Shown here in pieces: positions 48,057-57,874 of a stretch of 64,000 nucleotides of DNA. The translations under genes were made by a program, and so were the position numbers. Each line of letters begins with the position of its first letter. Position 1 is the first letter of the stretch. The stretch is taken from the NCBI GenBank assembly GCA_016710075.1, contig JADJLO010000006.1:236501-300500 (forward strand), read 5' to 3'. The DNA comes from Acidobacteriota bacterium (GTDB lineage: Bacteria > Acidobacteriota > Blastocatellia > RBC074). The notes beneath the pieces are model-generated. The model was not told the origin of the DNA. It searched no databases and was given only the letters and a program-made list of their open reading frames with translations.

Positions 48057-49634
48057 CTATTCCTGGGTCTGGATCACGATATAACGTGAAACGCCTCCCC
48101 TGTGGACGCGCAGAAGAACCTCTTTCTTTCCGGCCTTCTGCATGGCGCTATTGAATTCTGCGATGTTGGTCACGTTCACCCGGTTGATGGATTCGATGAC
48201 ATCGCCCCTTCTGAGCGCCGAGGCGGCTGCGGTTTCCGGGTCGACTTCCATGACAATCACCCCGCGGATCGACGATGCGAGATTGAGCCTCTGAGCGAGA
48301 TCAGGAGTGATGTTGTCGACTCGTACGCCCGAGAGAAGGTTGCTTCCCGAGGCGCTTTCATTCTCTCCAGTCTGGTCCGGAGCCCTGGCGAGCGTTACTT
48401 CAGCGAGTTTGGCAGTCAATTCCCGCTCTGAGCCTTCGCGCCAGATCTTGAATTTGACGCTTGTGCCGGGTTGAGTCGAAGAGGCCAGATTGCGCAGTTG
48501 ATCACGTTCCTTGATCGGGACGCCCTGGAACTCGGTGATGATGTCGCCGGCTCTGACACCCGCCAAATCCGCGGGCTGGCCCTTCTCAACATCCTGGACG
48601 AATGCCCCATCCACTCCCTTGTACCCGAATTGTCTGGCAATTTCAGGATCGACCGGATCGACGATGACTCCAAGTTTACCTCGGCGGACCTTGCCGTTGC
48701 TGATCAGTTGATCCATGACCGTTCGAGCCATCCTCGATGGAATCGCGAACCCGATTCCGATATTTCCACCGGTTTGTGAAAGGATCTGCGATGGAATGCC
48801 GATCATTTCACCCCGTAGATTGACCAGAGCGCCGCCGGAATTTCCGCGGTTGATCGCCGCGTCTGTCTGCAGGAAGTCCTCATATGTCGTGTTATCACCG
48901 GCAGGCGAGCGTCGGCTCTTGGCGCTGATGATGCCCATCGTGACCGTCTGCCCGATGCCAAGCGGATTTCCGACCGCAAGGACTATGTCCCCTACCTGGA
49001 CCTTCTCGGAGTCTCCAATGACCAGGGATGGCAGGTTGGAAGCCTCGATCTTGATCACCGCCACATCACTCGGAGCATCAACCCCGATGACCTTTGCCGT
49101 AAACTGACGGCGATCGCTCAACTCGACTTCGACCTTGTCTGCGCCGTCAACCACATGGTTATTGGTGAGGATGTAACCATCCTGGCTGACGATGACTCCT
49201 GACCCCACCCCGCTCGGACGAAGCGGCCCCGGGCCCTGAGGAGGCGTCCTCGGCACCACCCTGCGCCGCGGTGCGTCTTCATCGGGCTGCTGGTCGGGAC
49301 GATCGAAAAAGTCCCGGAATGGATCGAGAAACGACGGCATCTGAGACTGTCTCGCCCTGCTCTTTACTGTAATCGTTACCACCGTCGGCGTCACCGCCTT
49401 GGCAATCGCTGAAAATCCGCCGCTTAGTGTGATCTGCTGATTCACCTCCGAATCCGATGATACATAGATCGGAACCGTCCGCCCCCCGCTCCCGTTGATC
49501 CAGCCGTTGGCCGTGGCAACCGAACCGAAGATCGCCCCAATGATGAGGACCCCCGCTCCAATCAGACTCAATAATGTCCAGTTGATTTTCTGATGCCTGC
49601 CAATGTTGATGATGTGCTCTATTCCTGTTTCCAT
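48057..49634 (-). CDS. HtrA/DegQ-type serine protease with two PDZ domains
   Basis: A 525-residue envelope protease. A single N-terminal helix (about 19-38) anchors it to the inner membrane with the rest periplasmic. The trypsin-like domain carries His160 (NNHVVDG), Asp190 (SDVAVIKIE) and Ser266 (GNSGGAL). Two PDZ domains follow (about 310-400 and 430-520). A Pro/Arg-rich acidic linker (about 110-140) sits between the anchor and the protease. Such proteins degrade or refold damaged envelope proteins. ATG 49632-49634 has GAGGAG upstream. Confidence 0.93.
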   Translation of the reverse strand: METGIEHIINIGRHQKINWTLLSLIGAGVLIIGAIFGSVATANGWINGSGGRTVPIYVSSDSEVNQQITLSGGFSAIAKAVTPTVVTITVKSRARQSQMPSFLDPFRDFFDRPDQQPDEDAPRRRVVPRTPPQGPGPLRPSGVGSGVIVSQDGYILTNNHVVDGADKVEVELSDRRQFTAKVIGVDAPSDVAVIKIEASNLPSLVIGDSEKVQVGDIVLAVGNPLGIGQTVTMGIISAKSRRSPAGDNTTYEDFLQTDAAINRGNSGGALVNLRGEMIGIPSQILSQTGGNIGIGFAIPSRMARTVMDQLISNGKVRRGKLGVIVDPVDPEIARQFGYKGVDGAFVQDVEKGQPADLAGVRAGDIITEFQGVPIKERDQLRNLASSTQPGTSVKFKIWREGSERELTAKLAEVTLARAPDQTGENESASGSNLLSGVRVDNITPDLAQRLNLASSIRGVIVMEVDPETAAASALRRGDVIESINRVNVTNIAEFNSAMQKAGKKEVLLRVHRGGVSRYIVIQTQE

Positions 49635-50485
49635 ACCTCTCGCTCCTCAGTTTCTTTTCTTTGCCTTTTTAAGTATCACTTTCAAAACGACTCTCGCTGA
49701 TCAACTCATGTCATATTTTTCAGCAATTATGTCGTAACCTTTCCTGGGGCCCCCGATTGATTTCAATGCCCCACCCCACGGTCGACTCTTGATACTATCA
49801 ATGCCCGCGGACCATTTCAAGAACCCTGAATTAATATGGTCTCCCGGTACACCCGTCCCGAGGTGTCCTGCGCGATATGTGAACGATATATTGTTGTCAA
49901 CTTGCCCAGTTGTACAATTTATTGCTTGACTGACCAAGATCGCTTGGCTAAGATGCACAAGGTTGGAAGCAACGGTTTCTATTGCTGTGGATGACAGTAG
50001 CTTCACTGGCGCCCTTGAACCGTTGTGACATCTTGCCGTGCCTCACATATCTTATTCGATTGAGGTTCGATTCAGGATCAGATGATCAATAGTGCCCCAA
50101 AAATTGTTGATATCCGAACCTTCGACCTGCTGCTTGTTTTGAGATTATTTTAGAGACAGGAATTTAGCTCAAAGGTATGTGCTTCAAATCGTTGAATCCA
50201 TCATGACTGCAAAAGCTGAATCTTATCTGTTATAGATTTCTCATCAAAAGTGGGAAAGAGTCGACAGTCAATGAATTTCCTCAGATGTGTCCATTCAATT
50301 GCTGTCGCAGGGTTGTAAACCTGTTGACGGGAAGCTGCCCCGAAAAAATAGTACGAAAACCTCTTCAGGCCGGTTGCTGGCCCGGTTCAGGTTTGTTGGT
50401 AATGAATATAATATTTCTACCGCATGCAAAAATAAATAAATGCGGTGCTATCTCCGCGCCTTCAGAAAAAGGAGTCAGAATAACA
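49635..50485. other. Long intergenic region between htrA and the giant secreted protein
   Basis: About 850 bases, AT-richer than the genes. A minus-strand frame at 49701-50006 has only a GTG start behind an immediate stop and no recognisable family, so it may be a decayed remnant. No repeats of the two dispersed families are seen. The promoter of the downstream gene is not resolved. Confidence 0.5.
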
Positions 50486-53400
50486 ATGGCTGGTCGCGAA
50501 TATATCTTCGGTTTGAGCCATCGCGTATCGCGTTCTACTGTATTAGTTGCGATGATTGCGATAAGTCTCATCTTTGCTAGCGTGCTTACGCTCAATCGGG
50601 CATTGGCGGAGCGTAAAGCTGCGGCTGATCGCACGAACACTGTAAATGCTTCAAAATCCCACGGATCCGGACCTGAATCCGGAAATGCGTCAGGAATGGC
50701 AATTGCCGGGCAAGTCCAGGCAAGCGAGGGGGCGGAGAGCAGTCTTGTAGTCGGAGAGTTCGAGGGCAGTTTTGATGCTCGGACCCGTCGTTTCAACATA
50801 CAGCCGTCCGTGCGCCGGTCAGGAGCCGGGGCCGGTCTGGATGTGAGAAGCAATCCCAGCGGGGATATTGCACAAGGCGGAGCTTTCAACTTTGGAGCCG
50901 TCAACAGCTCATTCGTCAACACGGGCGACAATCCGGCCACTGTTTCCGGAGAGATCCAGTTGAGTAATATCAGCGGCGTGACCCTCTACAATACGAGGCT
51001 GGTCTTCACCGGATTCAAGCTGTGTCCGGCGACAGGCGCTTGCAACGGCACCAACGCTACATCTGACGCGGGGAACATCCCCGGGCCCAGCGGTTTTGCG
51101 TTTTTCAACGACGGTCTGGTGGCATACGGGAACAAGCTCAGTATTACCAGGTTTTACGGCGACATCGCCGCGGGCGCAAACACCAAGGCCATCTGGACAT
51201 TTGCGGTTACCAGCTCACCGCCCAGATTCTTCTTTACTTACAAGGTTCTGGCCGATGTGGGTGTGGCGGCAGAGAGCGTCGTTCCAGCGGCGATACAGGT
51301 CAATGCCAACGCCGGTAATTCGATCGTCATCAATGGTCGAGGCTTCAGCGGAACGCCAACCGTCGAGTTGCTGCCGGCGGCAGGATCGGCAATCCCGCTG
51401 ACCGGAGTGTCGGCCACCTCGACTCAGGTCACCGCCACGGTCCCGGCCAATACGGCGGCGGGACTCTATAGTGTGAGAGTGACCAATCCCGGCGGCACGG
51501 CCGGAGGCACCAACTCCAGCACACTGGTGCGCAAGCTCAACGTCACAACTCCGCCTGACGGGGCGCATACCATCTCAGGGGCGATCAGCGCACTGAGCGA
51601 CAGTGGTCCGTATCTGGTCAACGGCAACGCGACAATCTCCACAGCCCTGACCATCATTCCCGGAACGGTTTTGTATGTCAGCGGCGGATCGACGATCACG
51701 GTTGCCGCAGGCGGCAACATTCTGGCCAATGGAGGAGTCCCCGGAGTCCCGGGTGGTGCGGGAATTGCGAATCCTGCTCAAATAGTCTTTACCGCACAGA
51801 GGTCACCCAACGCCGCGCTCCCGACACAGGGAGTCTGGGGCGGCATCAATGCCACAGCGACCTCCGCAGGTGAGTTGCTGATGCGCAATGTGGTGGTCGA
51901 GTTCGGCGGAAACACTAACAACCCGCAAATCAATATTACGGGATCCGGTCGCACGCTTCGCTTCACCGACAGCACCGCAAGAAACAGCGGCGGAGCTGCC
52001 ATCTCGGCACTTGGCGCAGGCGATTCGGTTGTGGGTTTCACCAGAAACCAGATCGATAACAACGGACAGAGCTCATCAGATCCGGCCATGGTGCTCAGCG
52101 CCAATGCTTCGCTTGGCCTTTTCGAACTGCCTGGCAATGACATCGCGACGGCCACGAGCGTCGGCGATCCTTCATATTTTTACTCATCCGCCAATGATTT
52201 CAACGGGAATCAGGCCAATATCGTTCAGATTGGAACGGATGCGGATGCACCCTCGAATGATTTCACCAAATCGGGTGTGCTGGTTGGACAGGGAATCACG
52301 CCGATCAGAATCAGAGGCAATTGCGACAACCCGGCGATCATCGGGGTTAAGGCGCCTGCGGCGCCCGTCGATCTGACGATCAATCCGACAGCCAGAATCC
52401 AGTTGGCAGCCAATATGGATTTCAAGGTTGCCGATTATGCCAACGAACTCGTCGGCTGCCTGGCGGCGAATGGTTACGCCGGATTCTATCAGGGAGCCCA
52501 GGCGGCGACCTCCAATCAGTTCATCGAGTTTGACAAGATCCCGGGTGCGGGAAATTTCGGCGCGATCTTTTTCTCGCGAAATGCCGCAACGAAATGCATC
52601 CTCAACTATGTTCGGGTTCAGAACGGCGGTTCCAACTGTTCCGCCGGCAACGGTGAGGTAGTAGTCGAGGGCTTGAACATCAAGGTTACCAACTCGCAGG
52701 TCAACAACAGCTCGAGTGGAGGTCTGCTCGATACCCTTGGAGCCGTCGTTGATACGCGGGGAACCACTTTCAGCGGAAACAGTCTGATCATCGATACGGT
52801 GGCAGGCGGACTTCTGGGCGACGGCAATCAGGGGATCAAGGCCAGCCTTGTGACTCCTGTTGCTGCGGCAGCCGATCCGCTCGGCAGAGGCGTCTTCGTG
52901 GTTGACGTCTCCTCCGGGATTTCGATCATCCGGTTTCTCAACACGAAACGCTCTACCGTTACCATTGGAACCATCAAGATACCGGCAGGTGCGCTGGTTA
53001 ATATTGCAGGCGGCGGTCTGGATCTCAACGACGGCATCCCCGGACGTTCGGCGGATGCGGGTATTGTGACCGGTATTGCTGTCAGCATGCTGGGTGAAAT
53101 CCTTTATTTCATCGATGCAGGTTATCCCGGCATCAGAGCCGTCAATATTTCAACTTCGGTCAAATCGATCGGAGGACAGAACATCAATGCGGGCAATGTG
53201 GGAACCTTCGCCATCAACGGGCTGGGTTCTTCGATCAACGCGCTTGCCGTCAATCCTTCCAACGGAGATGTGCTTGTCGCCGATGCGACTTCAGGCATCA
53301 ACAAGGTCTTCAAGTTCAGCGGCAACAACAACAATCCCGGAGCGGCCCCGACAGTGGTGGCTGGAAGTGGAGCGACTTCCAAAGTGGATGATATCTTCTC

Positions 53401-55120
53401 TGCCGGACCTGCAACAGGTGTTGCACTATTGCAGCCGAGAGCGATCGCATTCGATGGATCAAACAACCTCTATGTTGCCGATACCGGCCACGCCCGAATC
53501 ATCAGGGTCGATGCCGGCGGCAATGCGACACTGGTCGGGCAGTATCCACCGAAGTCCGATGCCAGCGCTTCTCCCTATACCCTCAACCCCTTTACCACGG
53601 GTCTGGCGGTTTTCAACAACAAACTCTACTTTGCCAACGGTAATACTCAGGACATTGCCAGATTCGATACTCCTGCGGGCAACCCCGTCTACGGGATGGT
53701 CGCAGGTACAGTCGGAATCCCATGCGAATATGTTCCCGACGGGAATGTCTGCGGCGATGGTGGACCTGCTGCCCAGGCCGGTCTGGCAATGGTCGGCAGC
53801 ACGGGCTCTCCGCCGCTTGCCGGCATCACAGCCGACAGCAAGGGACTCTTTGTTCTTGATCAGGGCAGCGCGCAGCGCGGGCGCATCAGGTACATCAATC
53901 TGAGCAATGCATCGACGGAGGTTGCCGGGGTAACCATCACGGCCAACAGCATCGATACGGTTGCCGGCTCCGGCAAGGTCTCGCCCTTTGATGGCGGCCT
54001 GGCCACCAGCGCTTCATTTAACGCGGCACTGGGGGTCACTCTCGATACCAAGGGCAATATGTGGATCTGCGATACGCTCAGCAGCAGGCTGCGTTTCATT
54101 AACCGCGGTATCGCTCCCGTCACGATCTTTGCAGGCACCCAGGCCGAACAGACCGTTAGTCCGGGCGCAGTTGTCTGGGTCAACAAGGATGTCGGTCAGG
54201 GCGGTCTTTCGGACGGCGATTTTGTGAACTTCGCAGGATTTGATACTCCACAGGGTATCTTTGCTACGGCTGAAGGTCTCTACGTCGCCGACTCCAGAAG
54301 GGGCCCGTCAACTCAAGGATCGACTGGTCGCCGAACCGGCTTAATCCGCTTTGTCAACACTTCGGCTCAAAACGTCACTTTCTATTCCGGAGCTGTCCAG
54401 ATAGTTGTCGAACCCGGCAAGATCAAGACCATTGCCGGCGGAGGCAACGACGCCAGTCTTACCAACGTTGGAAATGGAGCCATTCCGCTGCAGGCCAAGT
54501 TCCTCGGTCCAAGCGATATCGCCGTCGCTGCAAATGGTGATATCTTTATCGCGGATCCGGGACAGCGCCTGGTCAGAATGGGGGCTCGCGCAACCGGAGT
54601 GGTGTCGTCATTGACTCTGTCGAATGCCTCGCCGAACGAATACACCGGGCTGGGCTGCCATTCCACGGGACGTTTGCTGGTGGCCAATCCCGGCAACAAG
54701 ATCATTCACAGGGAAAAGACGCCAGGAAGCGGGTCTGCGGCAAATGGTTTTGATACCATTTTGAGCGGGACGCCTCTCAACAGACCCCGTGACGTTGCCG
54801 AAGGTAAAGACGGCGCCCTCTATGTGACCAACGCAGGCGATGTCAATCCTTTAAGCGCGATTGATAACCGGATTGTCAAAATCACATTGAGCGGCAATAC
54901 CGGAACCGGTTCTGTAATCTCGGGAACGACTCAACCGGGATATACCGGGGACGGCGGACCCGCATCGGCAGCTTTGCTCAATTTGACGCCGCAGCCGATC
55001 AACGTCGCCACTGTCAGCACGGCCGTCTTTGTCAGAACGACCGTTAATATTATTGTTTCACCGAGCGGAGAGATCTTCTTCTCCGATCCGGTGAACAACG
55101 CAATTCGTCGAATCCGCTAA
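50486..55120 (+). CDS. Large secreted protein with IPT/TIG, beta-helix and NHL-propeller regions
   Basis: A 1544-residue protein. An uncleaved or cleavable signal region lies at about 15-42 (STVLVAMIAISLIFASVL). After a low-complexity segment comes an IPT/TIG-like Ig fold (about 260-340, SIVINGRGFSGTPTVELL), a right-handed beta-helix-like part (about 345-700, rich in NNSSSGG and GNGG) and NHL-type propeller blades (AIAFDGSNNLYVADTGHARI, DIAVAANGDIFIADPG). Such proteins are extracellular or surface adhesins of unknown ligand. ATG 50486 was chosen (AAAGGAG upstream and signal start); the frame is open further upstream. It probably heads the operon with the TolB-like gene. Confidence 0.85.
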   Translation: MAGREYIFGLSHRVSRSTVLVAMIAISLIFASVLTLNRALAERKAAADRTNTVNASKSHGSGPESGNASGMAIAGQVQASEGAESSLVVGEFEGSFDARTRRFNIQPSVRRSGAGAGLDVRSNPSGDIAQGGAFNFGAVNSSFVNTGDNPATVSGEIQLSNISGVTLYNTRLVFTGFKLCPATGACNGTNATSDAGNIPGPSGFAFFNDGLVAYGNKLSITRFYGDIAAGANTKAIWTFAVTSSPPRFFFTYKVLADVGVAAESVVPAAIQVNANAGNSIVINGRGFSGTPTVELLPAAGSAIPLTGVSATSTQVTATVPANTAAGLYSVRVTNPGGTAGGTNSSTLVRKLNVTTPPDGAHTISGAISALSDSGPYLVNGNATISTALTIIPGTVLYVSGGSTITVAAGGNILANGGVPGVPGGAGIANPAQIVFTAQRSPNAALPTQGVWGGINATATSAGELLMRNVVVEFGGNTNNPQINITGSGRTLRFTDSTARNSGGAAISALGAGDSVVGFTRNQIDNNGQSSSDPAMVLSANASLGLFELPGNDIATATSVGDPSYFYSSANDFNGNQANIVQIGTDADAPSNDFTKSGVLVGQGITPIRIRGNCDNPAIIGVKAPAAPVDLTINPTARIQLAANMDFKVADYANELVGCLAANGYAGFYQGAQAATSNQFIEFDKIPGAGNFGAIFFSRNAATKCILNYVRVQNGGSNCSAGNGEVVVEGLNIKVTNSQVNNSSSGGLLDTLGAVVDTRGTTFSGNSLIIDTVAGGLLGDGNQGIKASLVTPVAAAADPLGRGVFVVDVSSGISIIRFLNTKRSTVTIGTIKIPAGALVNIAGGGLDLNDGIPGRSADAGIVTGIAVSMLGEILYFIDAGYPGIRAVNISTSVKSIGGQNINAGNVGTFAINGLGSSINALAVNPSNGDVLVADATSGINKVFKFSGNNNNPGAAPTVVAGSGATSKVDDIFSAGPATGVALLQPRAIAFDGSNNLYVADTGHARIIRVDAGGNATLVGQYPPKSDASASPYTLNPFTTGLAVFNNKLYFANGNTQDIARFDTPAGNPVYGMVAGTVGIPCEYVPDGNVCGDGGPAAQAGLAMVGSTGSPPLAGITADSKGLFVLDQGSAQRGRIRYINLSNASTEVAGVTITANSIDTVAGSGKVSPFDGGLATSASFNAALGVTLDTKGNMWICDTLSSRLRFINRGIAPVTIFAGTQAEQTVSPGAVVWVNKDVGQGGLSDGDFVNFAGFDTPQGIFATAEGLYVADSRRGPSTQGSTGRRTGLIRFVNTSAQNVTFYSGAVQIVVEPGKIKTIAGGGNDASLTNVGNGAIPLQAKFLGPSDIAVAANGDIFIADPGQRLVRMGARATGVVSSLTLSNASPNEYTGLGCHSTGRLLVANPGNKIIHREKTPGSGSAANGFDTILSGTPLNRPRDVAEGKDGALYVTNAGDVNPLSAIDNRIVKITLSGNTGTGSVISGTTQPGYTGDGGPASAALLNLTPQPINVATVSTAVFVRTTVNIIVSPSGEIFFSDPVNNAIRRIR

Positions 55121-55251
55121 CAAGCGCGGAGATATCCGAACTACCAGGCCTCCGTTGTCATACAAACAATAAACGGAGGCCTGGGTGAGGACGATTTTAT
55201 CAAGTAGCCCAGGATTCAAATTTCATCCGGACTAATTGGAGGCAGTTTTTT

Positions 55252-56223
55252 ATGGATAGCAATCGCCAGAGCATCTGGTTCATATCACGCGTTGCCTGCG
55301 GATTGGCAGTACTGACATTGACACTATTGAGTGTGATTTCCATTTCTGCACAGACCAGAGGGCAGGTCGCGGAACAAGACGAAAATTATGCAGTATTCGT
55401 CTCGCAGCGAAACGGCGCGGCAGAGCTTTACCTGATTGACCTGACCACCAAAAAGGTCAGTCAGATAACCAATTCGGGTCGCGGGCATTTGAGCCCCTCG
55501 ATCGCGCTCGATTCGAGAACGATCCTTTTCGCCGAGCGTTCGGGATCGAATTACGAGCTTTACAGCGGTCAGATCAGCGCTGCCTGGAGAAACCGTCGTC
55601 CAACAGTCGTCGGGGTCAACAGGATCACCACCGGTACTGAGGATAAGTACTCACCCAGTATCAGCATAGACGGGGGCATGATATCTTTTGCCTCCGGCAA
55701 TGGGATTGAGTTGATGACGTACAATGGAGCAGGGCGCAGGGTTCTTGTCCCTGTCAGCGAAAGCACCAACTCTTTCAATCCCGTCATCTCTCCTGATGGG
55801 AAGCGAGTGGCTTTTGCGTCAGATCGCAGCGGCTCCTATGAGATCTGGATCTATACCAGATCGACCGGAGACCTGCGACAATTGACCAACGGAGCCAACG
55901 TTCTCGGAGGTTTGAACTGGAGCATCGATTCGAGGCAATTGGCGTTTGCTTCCGGTTCGACCAGCAATGGCCGAAGCGGGATTGCCCTCGCCAACAGCGA
56001 GAGCGGAAGTTTCCGGGTTCTGACGGAAGACAACGACAGCAGCCCTTCGCTTTCAGCCAGAGGAGACAGGTTGATCTTCACCTCGACACGCGAGGGCGAT
56101 CCGGAGCTCTATCTTCTTAATATCGGCTCCGGCAGAATCGAAAGATTGACCAACAGTATGGGTGTGGATGATACGGCGGTTTTTCTCTCAGAGCCTGTTC
56201 GACCATACAGAAGTATTCCATAA
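55252..56223 (+). CDS. TolB-like WD40/beta-propeller secreted protein
   Basis: A 323-residue protein with a signal peptide (core about 14-31) and five to six PD40/TolB repeats (SPSIALDSRTILFAER, SPDGKRVAFASDRSGSYEIW, SARGDRLIFTSTREGDPELY). It is shorter than TolB (about 430 residues) and lacks the TolB N-terminal domain. Similar propellers bind peptides or proteins in the periplasm. GGAGG precedes ATG 55252 by nine bases. It ends 43 bases before the PqqD-like gene. Confidence 0.85.
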   Translation: MDSNRQSIWFISRVACGLAVLTLTLLSVISISAQTRGQVAEQDENYAVFVSQRNGAAELYLIDLTTKKVSQITNSGRGHLSPSIALDSRTILFAERSGSNYELYSGQISAAWRNRRPTVVGVNRITTGTEDKYSPSISIDGGMISFASGNGIELMTYNGAGRRVLVPVSESTNSFNPVISPDGKRVAFASDRSGSYEIWIYTRSTGDLRQLTNGANVLGGLNWSIDSRQLAFASGSTSNGRSGIALANSESGSFRVLTEDNDSSPSLSARGDRLIFTSTREGDPELYLLNIGSGRIERLTNSMGVDDTAVFLSEPVRPYRSIP

Positions 56224-56266
56224 ATTCATAAGTTAAAGTTTCTGGAAAGGACACTAGAAAATTCCC

Positions 56267-56722
56267 ATGCAAACCAGAACCCCGATGATTCTGATAAAAG
56301 AGCAGGCATCGTTCACCGAACTTGTCGACAACCAGGAAGGAATAATCCTGGATCTGGACAACCTTCATTATTGCACTCTGAATTCAACCGGAGTGTTTCT
56401 GTGGAAGTGGATGCGTTCCGAAAAGCAAAGCAGTGTTGAAAGTCTGAGCGCCGCTATGGCTGACGCCTTCAATATAGGTTCGGATCTTGCCGAACTCGAT
56501 GCCTCGTCTTTTCTGGATGATCTCTTCGGCAACGGCCTGATCACTTTTACCGATGCCACAATTGATGCAGCACCGGCAGACTCGAGTTCCCCCCGTAATT
56601 CCGTCTGTCTGCCTGCATATGAAACGCCACACCTGAAACTCTCCAACGCGTTGACTCAGGTTACGCTCTCCGGCTCATCGACGATCGCGACTGCAGCGAT
56701 TGCCACCGGAGGCGGGCTTTAA
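56267..56722 (+). CDS. PqqD-like (RRE fold) protein with a C-terminal RiPP-precursor-like tail
   Basis: A 151-residue protein. Residues about 10-95 match the PqqD/RRE winged helix (EGIILDLDNLHYCTLNSTG, then FLWKWM and DLFGNGLI), the fold that binds leader peptides of ribosomal natural products. After a linker, residues 118-151 contain YETPHL, close to the YxxPxL leader motif recognised by RREs in lasso-peptide systems, followed by a Ser/Thr/Ala/Gly-rich end finishing GGGL. The following gene encodes an HprK-like kinase. Known RiPP B2 and C maturases are absent nearby. Function is inferred only. Confidence 0.72.
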   Translation: MQTRTPMILIKEQASFTELVDNQEGIILDLDNLHYCTLNSTGVFLWKWMRSEKQSSVESLSAAMADAFNIGSDLAELDASSFLDDLFGNGLITFTDATIDAAPADSSSPRNSVCLPAYETPHLKLSNALTQVTLSGSSTIATAAIATGGGL

Positions 56723-56728
56723 CAGAAC

Positions 56729-56792
56729 AGATTACGAAACAGACGGAATAAATGAATCCCGAATTTGTTTATTCCGTTTGTTTTGTAATCTT
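56729..56792. repeat. GATTACGAAACAGACG inverted repeat pair (copy 5)
   Basis: The left arm 56729-56756 (AGATTACGAAACAGACGG) pairs with the right arm at 56764-56792 around a very short centre. This is the most compact copy, between the PqqD-like and HprK-like genes. Confidence 0.82.
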
Positions 56793-56839
56793 GAATTCTT
56801 AACCATCAACATCTGACTCGCGACCAGCCTCCCTGGATT

Positions 56840-57874
56840 ATGCCCGCCATCAGCCTTTCAATCGGCGGAAAACCAATTCTGATCTCATCGGATCACCCTG
56901 AAATCACAGATCTTTTCACGGATTACTTCCGTTATTACAACCCGGAAATCGTCAATGAGTCCGAAGGTGAGGCCGGCGGGGATGAGGTTGTCATAAGACT
57001 TGATCTGCGGCTTGAGGAGAGGTTCTCGTCCAAAGATGAGTTCATTCCGGCTGAGGCCCGGTTGTTTTCTAAAACGGGTGTCATCGAGTTATGGGCAGAA
57101 AGTGATCAGCCAGGCGGCAGGTATTATTTCGATATGGAGGTGGCCCGATTCATGGCGGACCCCGCGAAGAGTCGTATTCAGGGGCTGATCACCGGTCAGG
57201 CTCTCGATTATCCGCATATTCTGGCGAATACCTATGCCTTGTTTCCACTGTTGCTGCTGCTTCGTTCCAGCGCAGTTTATCATTTGCATGCGGCTGGAGT
57301 TGTTTCACCCGATGGAAAGCTTTGGCTGATATGCGGGGCGCAAAGGGCAGGGAAGACTACGCTGACGACTGCTCTGAGTCTGAGCGGATGGCGTCCGATC
57401 TCTGATGATTCGCTGCTGATCGGTTTCGATGATGAAGCCGAGAAAGGGCCGGCGCTGTTTGCGTTGAAGAAAGATTTCCATCTTTCCGATGAGCTTTTCG
57501 AGCGGTGGCATGGTTTGAATAATATCAAGCGGCGGCATCATTATCTTGGTCGGACGTGCGTTGAGGGGTTGGAGTTCTTCGGATCGCAGCAACTGGCGGG
57601 CAATATTTTCAGGAAAGCTGACTATATTGTTTTGCCCAGGATTACAGGAGAAGCCGAAAGTTATCTGGAGGCGATACCGCGTGGTGAGGGGATGCTCAAA
57701 CTGGCCGAACAAAGCATGTTCTTTCAGCTCTGGCGCGAACATGTTGAACGCCACTGGAGGCTGCTCGGCGAACTTGGAAAAGGGGCTTCCTGTTTGAGGT
57801 TCAATTCCGGCAGGGACCTGCTTGGCGATCCGCACCGGGCGGCGGAGATACTTCAGACCGCCGTTCTGACATAG
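56840..57874 (+). CDS. HPr kinase/phosphorylase-like (HprK-fold) protein
   Basis: A 344-residue protein. Its C-terminal half has the HprK catalytic pattern: His150 in YHLHAAGV, Walker A GAQRAGKTT (166-174), then ISDDSLLI with the catalytic Asp pair near 189-190. The N-terminal half lacks the HprK N-domain. Similar kinases accompany RRE proteins in lasso-peptide clusters, where they phosphorylate the precursor's C-terminal residue. Here it sits about 117 bases after the PqqD-like gene. A sugar-regulation HprK role is unlikely because the family's N-domain and a ptsH gene are missing. The start lacks a clear Shine-Dalgarno. Confidence 0.75.
   Translation: MPAISLSIGGKPILISSDHPEITDLFTDYFRYYNPEIVNESEGEAGGDEVVIRLDLRLEERFSSKDEFIPAEARLFSKTGVIELWAESDQPGGRYYFDMEVARFMADPAKSRIQGLITGQALDYPHILANTYALFPLLLLLRSSAVYHLHAAGVVSPDGKLWLICGAQRAGKTTLTTALSLSGWRPISDDSLLIGFDDEAEKGPALFALKKDFHLSDELFERWHGLNNIKRRHHYLGRTCVEGLEFFGSQQLAGNIFRKADYIVLPRITGEAESYLEAIPRGEGMLKLAEQSMFFQLWREHVERHWRLLGELGKGASCLRFNSGRDLLGDPHRAAEILQTAVLT

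Noticed and set aside
49701..50006. Minus-strand coding frame of 101 codons
   Set aside because: Only a GTG start immediately after a stop codon, no ribosome-binding site and no recognisable family.
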